64,000 nucleotides of DNA, from contig DAONVO010000002.1 in assembly GCA_035412805.1 (NCBI GenBank), positions 1 through 64,000 of the forward strand, read 5' to 3'. Position 1 is the first letter of the stretch; each line of letters begins with the position of its first letter. Origin of the DNA: DTU018 sp029550685. GTDB lineage: Bacteria; Bacillota; Syntrophomonadia; Syntrophomonadales; Syntrophomonadaceae. A program made the position numbers and the translations under genes. Shown here piece by piece: positions 57,232 to 64,000 of this stretch. The notes beneath the pieces were generated by a model. It did not search any database and was not told where the DNA came from. It worked only from the letters and a program-made list of their open reading frames with translations.

Positions 57232-59907
57232 TTATAAGTTCTGGGCTGGTTTGAACTGGCGGGAGCGGTTATAGATTTGTTCAATATCCTGATCGGTGAC
57301 CTCTCGCCCATTCATGACCAGTCCTGCCAGGCTGAACCCGTGTTTTTCCCCTAAGCTGCGCAAATAAGCCACAGTTTCCAGGGGCAATTTCGTGCCAATA
57401 CTAAAATGCTGGTAGTTTCCTTCCAAAGCCAGCAGCACCGTTTCCGACAGGCAAGCCAGGCTGACTCCCTCCCGGTAGCCAAAATTGGGGCCAAAAGATA
57501 TGTTGTCCGGATACTGTACCAGCCCGCCTTCCAGGACCAGAACATCATTTCTCTGCTCATATACTTCCGGAGAAACGTCGGCTGGCCGGGCTACATCGCA
57601 AACCACACAACCAGGACGCAAATGCCGTGAGTATATTAAATAATCAGGAGCGTTACTGGCTGCAACTATCAGGTCACACAGCGGCAGGGACTCATCCAGG
57701 CTGAGGCTGGTGGCAACCGGGATCTCCAGGTTTAAGTACTCGGCACATTTCTGTACCCAATCTGGAGAAAATTTGCCCTCATGATAATCTTTTAATAGTT
57801 GCTCAGACTGCAGGTCACGGCACTGAGACAATCTCTGCAGGACATTTTTCAGCCAGCCTGCCAGACCGCTTTCCACCCCTCTAGCCAATCTGTCCTTGGC
57901 ATAGGAAAACAGATCATTATGCAGGGAGCGCAAACGGTTGCGGCTGCTGGTAGGATGCTGGGCATTGCCCACCAGAATTATATTGGCCACCTGTTCGGAC
58001 AGCAGCAGAGCACAAGCCCGGCCAATGGATCCGGTAGCACCTACCACCGCTCCTTGTGCCTGAGCAATATCTATATGCAGCTTCTCTGCTCCCCGGTACA
58101 GGGCTTCCATAGCCATAAGTACTGTGAAGCTGTTGCCGCTGGTTATGGCTACATTACGATCAGTCACTGAACGTCCTCCCCGGGTAACTACTGATGTTAA
58201 GGCACCCAAGCCTACTATACCGGCACCCAGATCACGCCCCATATCTACTGCCTCACCTATCACTTGAACCACTTCTTCCCGGGGCAGCGACATTATCTGC
58301 CGGGCACCATATGGTACTCCGATCAGCCAGCCTTCAGCCGTGTCTCCACTGCGGGAACGAATGACCGGCATATGACAGACCATCCCTGCCTCTGCAGTCT
58401 GACACTGCCAATCCAAAAGCTGGTTCAGTTCGTTCCTGGTAAACCGCACAAAGGAAGGGTTGTTAGCAATAACATCCTCGGGGCCGGGATAATGGATTAT
58501 AAAAGCAAATTTATGAGCAGGTTTTTCTCCTTCTTCCAATGAAGAGGCCTTGATTTTGCGGCTGGAAGACCGGTAATCAACTATATTTTCAGGGCGGGAA
58601 CAGTCACCTATCAGGAAACGATACAGCAGAGCATAATCCCGGCAGGATAAAATCCGGCAAACCACTTCCAGGGCCTCCATAACCCGATCAATTTCTTCTA
58701 TCGTGATAGTAAGGGTAGGCTCCAGCCGTAATGTCATAGGATTGTTTAAGAAAGGAGCCAGGCGAATGTGGTAAACGTTAAGGAGATATCCGGCAATCAA
58801 AGCCGTGAACCCGCTTCGATCACAGAGATAGGCCATATCAAAAGATCCGCAGTCATCCAAGTCATAGAACTCTATACCCACCATCAAGCCCTGGCCGCGG
58901 ACCTCTTTAATTATGTCGGGATATGACTCACCCAAGCGCAGACACCGTTCTAACAGGTATTCACCCTTGGCCGCTACCTCCCGGATAAGCTTCTGGTCAT
59001 CTTTCAGCAGTTCATCCAGCACCGCGCTTCCAACCACACAGGAAAGATTGTTGTTGGCGAAGGTGGAACTGTGCAAAGAACCAAAATCATCATTATAAAC
59101 CCGGGGCGAACTTATGCATACCCCCAGGGGAATCAGTCCTCCCCCCAGAGCTTTGGCCAGCAGAAGCACATCAGGTTCAATACCTTCATGCTCACAGGCA
59201 AACATTTTACCGGTGCGGCCTAAGCCGGTCTGTATCTCATCCAAAATAAAAACCACTCCATGCTGCCGGCAGAGACTTTGCACCTCTCGCAAATACCCCG
59301 GTCGGGCAGGTACTATTCCTCCCTCTCCCTGCACCGGTTCAACTATGAAGGCGGCTATATCGGAATTTTTTCCCAAAACCTCTGCCAGAGCCTTCGCATC
59401 ATTAAAAGGAATACGCATAAAACCAGGTACGGGGGCTCCAAAGGGAGTTTGATATACTTCTCTTCCGGTAGCAGACAATGCTCCCAAGGTCTTGCCATGA
59501 AAGCTGCGCTCGGTAGAAACAATCGTCATCCGTCCGGTAGCAGAACGTGCCAGCTTTATAGCTGCTTCTACCGCTTCCGTGCCACTTTGGCAAAAGGTAC
59601 AATAGCATAAATCTCCCGGAGTAATTTGGGCCAGCTTATTAGCCAGACGCAGTGCCTCACCCGGCAAGGAAGGCTGCACCAAACTGGGGATTTGCTGGGT
59701 TCTTACTCTATCCAGAGCCTGCCATATAACCTCAGGATTATAACCAAAAGGTACTGCTCCATACTGAGCAATAAAATCCAAATAACGCTTGCCCTCTCTA
59801 TCAATTAAATAACTGCCCTGACCCGATACATAGTCTTTGTCCAGGTAAAAAGTCTGTAAAAGTTTGGCCAGAGTTGGGTTTAACAGGTCTTTACGCAGTG
59901 TAGTCAT
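57232..59907 (-). CDS. Fusion: class III aminotransferase + acyl-ACP-reductase-like domain
   Basis: 891 residues from the ATG at 59907 (AAGGAGG 6 bases upstream). Residues ~1-430: class III (acetylornithine/omega-amino type) PLP aminotransferase; VFILDEIQTGLGRTG and Lys252 in LLLAKALGGGLIPLGV. A linker (~430-470). Residues ~465-885: similar to cyanobacterial long-chain acyl-ACP reductase, with LGALTSVVTRGG, the NADPH site VVGATGSIGRA (623-629), and Cys767 in RPGCVVCD, at the place of that enzyme's acyl-binding Cys (compared from memory). The two halves could link thioester reduction to transamination of the aldehyde. Substrate unknown. The C-terminal FSIGTKLPLETVAYLRSLGE is also family-like. 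Confidence 0.85.
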   Translation of the reverse strand: MTTLRKDLLNPTLAKLLQTFYLDKDYVSGQGSYLIDREGKRYLDFIAQYGAVPFGYNPEVIWQALDRVRTQQIPSLVQPSLPGEALRLANKLAQITPGDLCYCTFCQSGTEAVEAAIKLARSATGRMTIVSTERSFHGKTLGALSATGREVYQTPFGAPVPGFMRIPFNDAKALAEVLGKNSDIAAFIVEPVQGEGGIVPARPGYLREVQSLCRQHGVVFILDEIQTGLGRTGKMFACEHEGIEPDVLLLAKALGGGLIPLGVCISSPRVYNDDFGSLHSSTFANNNLSCVVGSAVLDELLKDDQKLIREVAAKGEYLLERCLRLGESYPDIIKEVRGQGLMVGIEFYDLDDCGSFDMAYLCDRSGFTALIAGYLLNVYHIRLAPFLNNPMTLRLEPTLTITIEEIDRVMEALEVVCRILSCRDYALLYRFLIGDCSRPENIVDYRSSSRKIKASSLEEGEKPAHKFAFIIHYPGPEDVIANNPSFVRFTRNELNQLLDWQCQTAEAGMVCHMPVIRSRSGDTAEGWLIGVPYGARQIMSLPREEVVQVIGEAVDMGRDLGAGIVGLGALTSVVTRGGRSVTDRNVAITSGNSFTVLMAMEALYRGAEKLHIDIAQAQGAVVGATGSIGRACALLLSEQVANIILVGNAQHPTSSRNRLRSLHNDLFSYAKDRLARGVESGLAGWLKNVLQRLSQCRDLQSEQLLKDYHEGKFSPDWVQKCAEYLNLEIPVATSLSLDESLPLCDLIVAASNAPDYLIYSRHLRPGCVVCDVARPADVSPEVYEQRNDVLVLEGGLVQYPDNISFGPNFGYREGVSLACLSETVLLALEGNYQHFSIGTKLPLETVAYLRSLGEKHGFSLAGLVMNGREVTDQDIEQIYNRSRQFKPAQNL

Positions 59908-59958
59908 ATATATCCTCCTTGTTGTGCACATATTTGTGCATCATCCCGAACTATAACC

Positions 59959-59986
59959 ATTGTATAGATAATTGCCTGCTTGTCAA
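59959..59986 (-). promoter_or_regulatory. Promoter of the aminotransferase-reductase fusion
   Basis: On the minus strand TTGACA (59986-59981), 16-base spacer, TACAAT (59964-59959). The predicted start lies ~45 bases before the ATG. Confidence 0.7.
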
Positions 59987-60121
59987 TGTGGCATACCCAT
60001 TTTGGCTTGTAAGATTCTCATCCCCTAAGTAATCAACTTGCATATCGTACATATTTAACGTGGATTAGGGGAAAATTAGTTTAATACTGATTGGGCTTGA
60101 TGAAAAGGAGGTGCACCAAGA

Positions 60122-60265
60122 TTGGCTGATAATGAATTAAAGACAGAAGATGGTTATGATATTGGTACCTTTCACTTCTTAAAGACTGGATGGTGGATAT
60201 TCCACATAGTAGTGATCGCTGCCGTTTTCTATCTGGGATATTTATTTGGTGGTAATGTTTTTTAA
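60122..60265 (+). CDS. Small membrane protein (47 aa)
   Basis: TTG start at 60122 with AAGGAGG ~10 bases upstream; 47 residues to TAA. It begins MADNELKTEDGYDIGTFHFL, then one membrane helix (WWIFHIVVIAAVFYLGYLFG). A hairpin follows 10 bases after the stop. It lies divergent from the fusion gene and convergent with the flx genes. Function unknown; membership of the Hdr-Flx system is only a guess. Confidence 0.65.
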   Translation: MADNELKTEDGYDIGTFHFLKTGWWIFHIVVIAAVFYLGYLFGGNVF

Positions 60266-60274
60266 ATTTATAAA

Positions 60275-60295
60275 GGGGCTCTTGAAGTGAGCCCC
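60275..60295. terminator. Terminator hairpin between the small gene and flxA
   Basis: GGGGCTC, 7-base loop, GAGCCCC. On the minus strand it is followed by TTTATAAATTT. Shared by the two convergent transcripts. Confidence 0.65.
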
Positions 60296-60306
60296 TGGTG
60301 GTCTTA

Positions 60307-61143
60307 CTACCATTCCGGAGGTAGTTTTTTAAGTTGAGCCAGGTTAAATACCGGACCGTCCAAACATATATACTCACTGCCGATGTTGCAGCGTCCGCAT
60401 TTGCCGATACCGCATTTCATGCGCATTTCCAGAGTGGTGATCACCTGTTCATCACTGTAGCCCATCTTTTCTAAAGACTGTAAACAAAACTTTATCATAA
60501 TTGGCGGCCCGCAGATCACGGCTATGGTACCCTCGGGATTGGGATTGAGTTCTTCCAGATAGGCTGGCACAAATCCCACATGACCGTCCCATCCTTCTTC
60601 AGGATTATCGATAGTAACGTAAACCTGGGTGTCTTTCTGCTGAGGCCACTTCTCGAACAATTCATCCTTGAAACATAAATCCGCAGCACTGCGGCTCCCG
60701 TATAGGATAGTTATTTTGCCAAAGTCGTCCCGGTGTTTAAAGCAATATTTGATAAAAGAACGTAAGGGTGCCAGTCCAATACCGCCGGCAATAAACAGCA
60801 TATCCTTGCCCTTACACTCTTCTACCGGAAAGCCATTGCCATAAGGGCCGCGCACTCCTAGTTTCTGGCCTACTTCAATCCTGTGCAGTTCATCAGTCAT
60901 TAACCCGGTACGTTTGATGGCGAATTCCAGGTGATCATTCTCTTCCTGCCAGGAAACTGAAAACATGCCTTCCCCGACTGGAATCAGAGAAACCATGGCT
61001 AACTGGCCTGGCATAACATTGAAAGGTACGCCGCCTTTCTCACTGCGAACATAAAAATTCTTTACGTCAGGGGTCTCATCAATGATTTTTACTACTTCGA
61101 CGATTCCCGGTACCAGTGGGTTTTCACAGCTGCAATTATGCAC
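60307..61143 (-). CDS. FlxA-type NAD(P)H:FAD oxidoreductase subunit
   Basis: 278 residues. FAD-binding (~20-110) and NAD-binding (~110-220) modules like the electron-transfer subunits of sulfite reductase or dihydroorotate dehydrogenase: GVRGPYGNGFPVE, DMLFIAGGIGLAPLRSFI, and the C-terminal [2Fe-2S] motif KCGIGKCGRCNIGSEYICLDGP. Together with FlxB-D it passes electrons between NADH and HdrA (established for Flx-Hdr systems). Overlaps flxB by 8 bases. Confidence 0.88.
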   Translation of the reverse strand: MHNCSCENPLVPGIVEVVKIIDETPDVKNFYVRSEKGGVPFNVMPGQLAMVSLIPVGEGMFSVSWQEENDHLEFAIKRTGLMTDELHRIEVGQKLGVRGPYGNGFPVEECKGKDMLFIAGGIGLAPLRSFIKYCFKHRDDFGKITILYGSRSAADLCFKDELFEKWPQQKDTQVYVTIDNPEEGWDGHVGFVPAYLEELNPNPEGTIAVICGPPIMIKFCLQSLEKMGYSDEQVITTLEMRMKCGIGKCGRCNIGSEYICLDGPVFNLAQLKKLPPEW

Positions 61144-62152
61144 CGGTTTCCGCCTCCTTTACCGTATCAATAATCTTGATAATACTTACCCCACCCGGGC
61201 AAACCACAATACAGCGGCCGCAACCCGTGCAAAGTGGTCTGCCATATCGCTCCGTAAAAAATTGGAGCTTGTGCAGGAAACGGTTGCGGAATCTCTCCTT
61301 AGCTGCTTCTCGGGGATTATGGCCTCCGGCCATTTGGGTGTATTCACGGTACATGCAGGAATCCCAGCAACGGAAGCGATAGCCTTCATCGCCCCAGGCT
61401 TTAACCTGAATGTCAAAACAATAGCAGGTAGGGCATAGATAAGTGCATATCCCGCAAGTCTGACAGGGCTCGGAAAACTTTTCCCACATGGGATCTTCAA
61501 ACATGTCTTTAAGCTTTTCTGCAACACCTTCGTAATTGACCTTACGCAGGAACGGCTTTAAGGGGAACAGTTCCACCTCTTGCTCTTCTAATAAGTCTTC
61601 AATCTGTTTGGTTACCGCTTCGCCTTTTTCAGTTTTAACATCCCAAACATAACCGCCGTTTACTTCGCGCATGATAATATCCGCTGCTTCAGAATCAGTC
61701 GGGTTTACTCCCATGGATTCGCAAAAGCAGTTGGTCCCTGGATTATAGCAGGCATTGGCTATGATAGTAGTCTTATCCCGCCGCGCTTTATAGAACTGGT
61801 CTACATAGCCCTTGGTCAGAAATACATCGTCTAAATGTTCAATTCCCCTTACATCACAGGAACGAATGCCCATGATGATTTTGGGAGTCATCTCTTCAGC
61901 TTCCACATCAATCTTTATTTCCTGACCTTCCTGGCTGAAACTGTACATCTTTTCAGTCTGCGGCAAAATTACATGTTTGGGGGACTGGTAAACATTCAAA
62001 ATATCGAACATAAGGTCGTCATAACCTTCATCATAGGTATTCCAGGAAAAGAAACCCGTCTGCTGTCCCCGCAACATGGGTACATACACATCGGCTTGCT
62101 GAGCCAGCCGGTCCAGAACCTGTTCTATTTTGCTCATTTTAAGCACCTTCAT
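61136..62152 (-). CDS. FlxB-like 4Fe-4S dicluster protein
   Basis: 338 residues. Like anaerobic sulfite reductase subunit A: N-terminal ~240 residues with MGIRSCDVRGIEHLDDVF and NPGTNCFCESMG, then two ferredoxin-type motifs, CQTCGICTYLCPTCYC (~240) and CTGCGRCIVVCPGG (near the C-terminus). Carries electrons between FlxA and FlxC/D. Start at 62152 is used, with 62137 (AAGGTG upstream) as the alternative. Confidence 0.85.
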   Translation of the reverse strand: MKVLKMSKIEQVLDRLAQQADVYVPMLRGQQTGFFSWNTYDEGYDDLMFDILNVYQSPKHVILPQTEKMYSFSQEGQEIKIDVEAEEMTPKIIMGIRSCDVRGIEHLDDVFLTKGYVDQFYKARRDKTTIIANACYNPGTNCFCESMGVNPTDSEAADIIMREVNGGYVWDVKTEKGEAVTKQIEDLLEEQEVELFPLKPFLRKVNYEGVAEKLKDMFEDPMWEKFSEPCQTCGICTYLCPTCYCFDIQVKAWGDEGYRFRCWDSCMYREYTQMAGGHNPREAAKERFRNRFLHKLQFFTERYGRPLCTGCGRCIVVCPGGVSIIKIIDTVKEAETGA

Positions 62153-62163
62153 AATCTCACCCC

Positions 62164-63069
62164 TTACAGGAAATCATCCGGATCATTTTCCTTATAAACG
62201 CTTAATGGTGGTTTATTCCCCTCAACATATTCCATGCCCGCTTCATAAGGACCAAAGAACTCGTTTACATCTTTGATCAGCTTACGATTGATCAGCATTA
62301 ACGGAATATTAACCGGACATACCCGTTCACATTCGCCACATTCAACACATCTTCCTGCCATATGGGAAGCACGTACCAGATGATACATAAAGTTATCGCT
62401 GATACTGGTCTCTCGTCCTACCCACTGGGGGCGGGTTTCATCAAAAATACAGGTCCGGCAGTTGCAGGCTACGCAGGCCTGACGGCAGGCGTAACAGCGA
62501 ATACACCTGGACAACATATCTTCGAAGAACCTATAACGCTCATCGGCTGACATCTGTTCTATTTCTGCAATACGGGCAAAGCGGTCAGTCTCTCCCCGAA
62601 TGGGCTGTTCTTCTCCCACCATTTCATCATATATAACTGGATTAGGCTGGCGACAATCCAAGCATTTCGCTGCCAGACCATCCTCCGGAGTCTGTATCCT
62701 TTCAAAACCGGAGTGCTGTTTCATGGCCCGGAGCGGATCCTTAACTCCGTCGCAGGCAACTCCAATGATATATAAACGATCCCTCTTAATTTGGTTGTCT
62801 TCCAGGAGTCTCACTATCCCCCGGGAATCGCAGCCTTTGACCACAATAGCAATTTTCTCTTTACCATCCCGGTACCGCAGCAGACTGTTGGACAGGTTAT
62901 GGATAGAGTATTCGTCACAAACTATGCGACCGACCTCGTCAACGGTCCGGGCAATAAAGGGGATGGTCTGGTATTCATGATCGCCTTTTTCCCAGGCTAT
63001 AACCATATCTACTTGGCCATTTTCCAACAGCCTGGCGGCAATTTCACGAATCTCTTGCGTGTAGTTCAT
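62164..63069 (-). CDS. FlxC-like 4Fe-4S dicluster protein
   Basis: 301 residues. The N-terminal part is like coenzyme F420-reducing/FrhB-type proteins (KGCDSRGIVRLLEDNQI), with CLDCRQPNP, then CIRCYACRQACVACNCRTC and CVECGECERVCPVN. Start ATG at 63069 shares a base with the flxD stop (TAATG), so it is translationally coupled to readthrough of flxD. It links FlxB to FlxD-HdrA. Confidence 0.87.
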   Translation of the reverse strand: MNYTQEIREIAARLLENGQVDMVIAWEKGDHEYQTIPFIARTVDEVGRIVCDEYSIHNLSNSLLRYRDGKEKIAIVVKGCDSRGIVRLLEDNQIKRDRLYIIGVACDGVKDPLRAMKQHSGFERIQTPEDGLAAKCLDCRQPNPVIYDEMVGEEQPIRGETDRFARIAEIEQMSADERYRFFEDMLSRCIRCYACRQACVACNCRTCIFDETRPQWVGRETSISDNFMYHLVRASHMAGRCVECGECERVCPVNIPLMLINRKLIKDVNEFFGPYEAGMEYVEGNKPPLSVYKENDPDDFL

Positions 63070-63503
63070 TATTTTGCCCCCTTCAGCTTATGGTTAGGAC
63101 CAAGATTATTCACATCAGCCACCAACTTTTCCATGGTCTCCTGGAACTTGATTCCTTCCGAACCAGAAATCCAGGCAGTCTGATATCTCTCCGGCTCAAT
63201 GCCGACATACTCCAGCAAACTCTTCATAACCGTATGACGGCGCCGTTGATAGTAATTGCCACTACCATAGTGGCACTCGCCCGGGTGTCATCCCGATAGC
63301 AGAACGCCGTCTGCCCCCCGGTTAAAGGCTCTTAAAACCAACAGGGGGTCCATCCGCCCGGAACAAGGAGTACGAATAATGCGAACATCGGCTGGATAGT
63401 GCAAATGGTTCGATCCCGCCAGGTCCGCAGCGGCGTACGTGCACCAGTTGCAGGCAAATACTAGGACTTTAGGCTTCCAGGCCTTTTCCTGTTCTATAGA
63501 CAC
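63069..63503 (-). CDS. FlxD/MvhD-type [2Fe-2S] subunit, probable selenoprotein (TGA = Sec72)
   Basis: If the TGA at 63290-63288 is read as selenocysteine, the frame gives 144 residues: Cys18 and Cys21 (FACNWCTY), Cys47 (TPCSGRMD), then GADGVLLSG-U-HPGECHYGSGNYY, and a normal C-terminus ending KLKGAK. MvhD homologs have Cys at the U position (GGCHPGDCHY). The GTG start at 63503 overlaps hdrA by 10 bases and the true stop TAA overlaps the flxC ATG. Reading TGA as a stop would leave a 71-residue fragment and lose half the protein. MvhD/FlxD passes electrons to HdrA. Confidence 0.85.
63257..63275 (-). promoter_or_regulatory. bSECIS-like hairpin downstream of the flxD TGA
   Basis: In the mRNA UGCCACUA-UGG-UAGUGGCA forms an 8-bp stem with a loop containing Gs. 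The stem begins 12 bases after the UGA and the loop lies about 20 bases after it, within the range used by bacterial SECIS elements for SelB binding. Confidence 0.7.
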
Positions 63504-64000
63504 AGTGCATCCACCTCCGCTACCAGTTGTTCATTAGTAAATCCCTTCAGGTTCAAAGCGGTCGTGCGGCAGGCCGGTAAACAGGCTCCGCAACCCTGGC
63601 ACAGGCTGCTGTTCACTGCAGCTACCTGGCGGGTAAAGGGTCCATGATGACCGCGGTCTTTGATTTCCACCAGTGATAGTGCTTTGTAAGGACAAATCGG
63701 CACACACAGACCGCATCCGGAACATTTACTGGTATCTACCTCAGTAATCATAGGTTCGGTAGCCAGCCTATCTTTGGAGAACAGACCACAAACCTTAACT
63801 GCAGCAGCACTGGCTTGCGCTACTGTATCCGGAATGTCCTTGGGTCCCTGACAGGCTCCGGCTACATAAACTCCAGCGGTGAAAGTCTCTACCGGCTGCA
63901 GTTTGGGATGGGCTTCCTGGAAGAAGCCATCTTTATCGGTGGAGAAGCCGATGGTTTTAGCCAGTTCCTGGGCGCCTTCAGAAGGTACCATAGCGGTTGC
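63494..64000 (-). CDS. hdrA: HdrA C-terminal part (5' end outside window)
   Basis: Open to base 64000, so the flavin-binding N-terminal part lies beyond the window. Visible residues carry VPSEGAQELAKTIG, a stretch YVAGACQGPKDIPDTVAQASAAA typical of HdrA, and two [4Fe-4S] motifs, CSGCGLCVPICPYKAL and CQGCGACLPACRTTAL. HdrA is the electron-bifurcating flavoprotein of heterodisulfide reductase; here with Flx subunits it probably couples NADH, ferredoxin and a disulfide or other acceptor (inference). hdrB/hdrC are not seen in the window. Confidence 0.9.
   Translation of the reverse strand, partial: ATAMVPSEGAQELAKTIGFSTDKDGFFQEAHPKLQPVETFTAGVYVAGACQGPKDIPDTVAQASAAAVKVCGLFSKDRLATEPMITEVDTSKCSGCGLCVPICPYKALSLVEIKDRGHHGPFTRQVAAVNSSLCQGCGACLPACRTTALNLKGFTNEQLVAEVDALCL

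Noticed and set aside
63288..63503. flxD read as a 71-residue truncated pseudogene
   Set aside because: The frame after the TGA keeps full MvhD-like sequence to a stop that overlaps the next start, and a SECIS-like hairpin follows; recoding explains this better than decay.

Overview
The window looks like chromosomal DNA of an anaerobic, low-to-medium GC Firmicute of the class Clostridia, most like a syntrophic fatty-acid oxidiser of the Syntrophomonas type (inference). Grounds: Firmicutes gene order (alaS-ireB-ruvX-DUF1292-mltG-U32-PBP; glutamate racemase with rph-rdgB-phosphodiesterase and a GerM-like lipoprotein), CtsR operators at clpB, two near-identical thiolases, a split bacterial NHEJ operon, an iron-sulfur fumarase, an activator/dehydratase pair of the 2-hydroxyacyl-CoA type and an HdrA-Flx electron-transfer locus. 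No rRNA, tRNA, CRISPR array, phage or intact insertion sequence was seen.

Layout. 0-1.6 kb: a partial gene cut by the window edge, then a c-di-GMP-I riboswitch in front of a secreted transglutaminase-like protein. 1.7-10.4 kb: SARP-type regulator, clpB with CtsR boxes, MarR regulator, uracil permease and phosphoribosyltransferase, class B PBP. 10.4-20.2 kb: minus-strand housekeeping and envelope cluster (U32, MltG, VanW protein, RuvX, IreB, AlaS, AI-2E-type permease, small membrane and zinc-ribbon proteins, PRC-barrel). 20.3-27.4 kb: repeats, MnmA, RarA, a CsoR-type regulator followed by thioredoxin, and envelope proteins. 27.6-30.6 kb: the duplicated thiolase. 30.7-33.4 kb: Ku, ATP-dependent ligase and LigD-type polymerase. 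33.4-34.3 kb: dispersed repeats. 34.4-48.7 kb: a long minus-strand run with the complete glycine cleavage system plus lipoate ligase, phosphodiesterase, RdgB, RNase PH, fumarase, MBL protein, dehydratase/activator pair and MurI. 48.8-49.3 kb: another repeat copy. 49.3-57.1 kb: GerMN lipoprotein, a chelatase-like AAA+/vWA pair, LytTR regulator, radical SAM protein, DegV, DUF1285-like protein. 57.2-59.9 kb: a fusion of a class III aminotransferase with an acyl-ACP-reductase-like domain. 60.1-64.0 kb: HdrA (partial), FlxD/MvhD, FlxC, FlxB and FlxA.

How it fits together. Thiolase (beta-oxidation), fumarase, glycine cleavage and Hdr-Flx are consistent with a fermentative or syntrophic lifestyle that must balance NADH, ferredoxin and thiol/disulfide electron carriers. 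The strongest unexpected points are: (1) flxD contains an in-frame TGA at the position of a conserved cysteine, followed by a bSECIS-like hairpin, so it is probably a selenoprotein; (2) the aminotransferase-reductase fusion, which suggests thioester-to-aldehyde-to-amine chemistry; (3) a dispersed repeat about 400 bp long whose copies show compensatory base changes in two helices, so its folded form appears to be conserved; (4) the c-di-GMP switch, whose downstream hairpin includes the Shine-Dalgarno sequence; (5) the duplicated thiolase, identical in protein sequence but with different upstream DNA.
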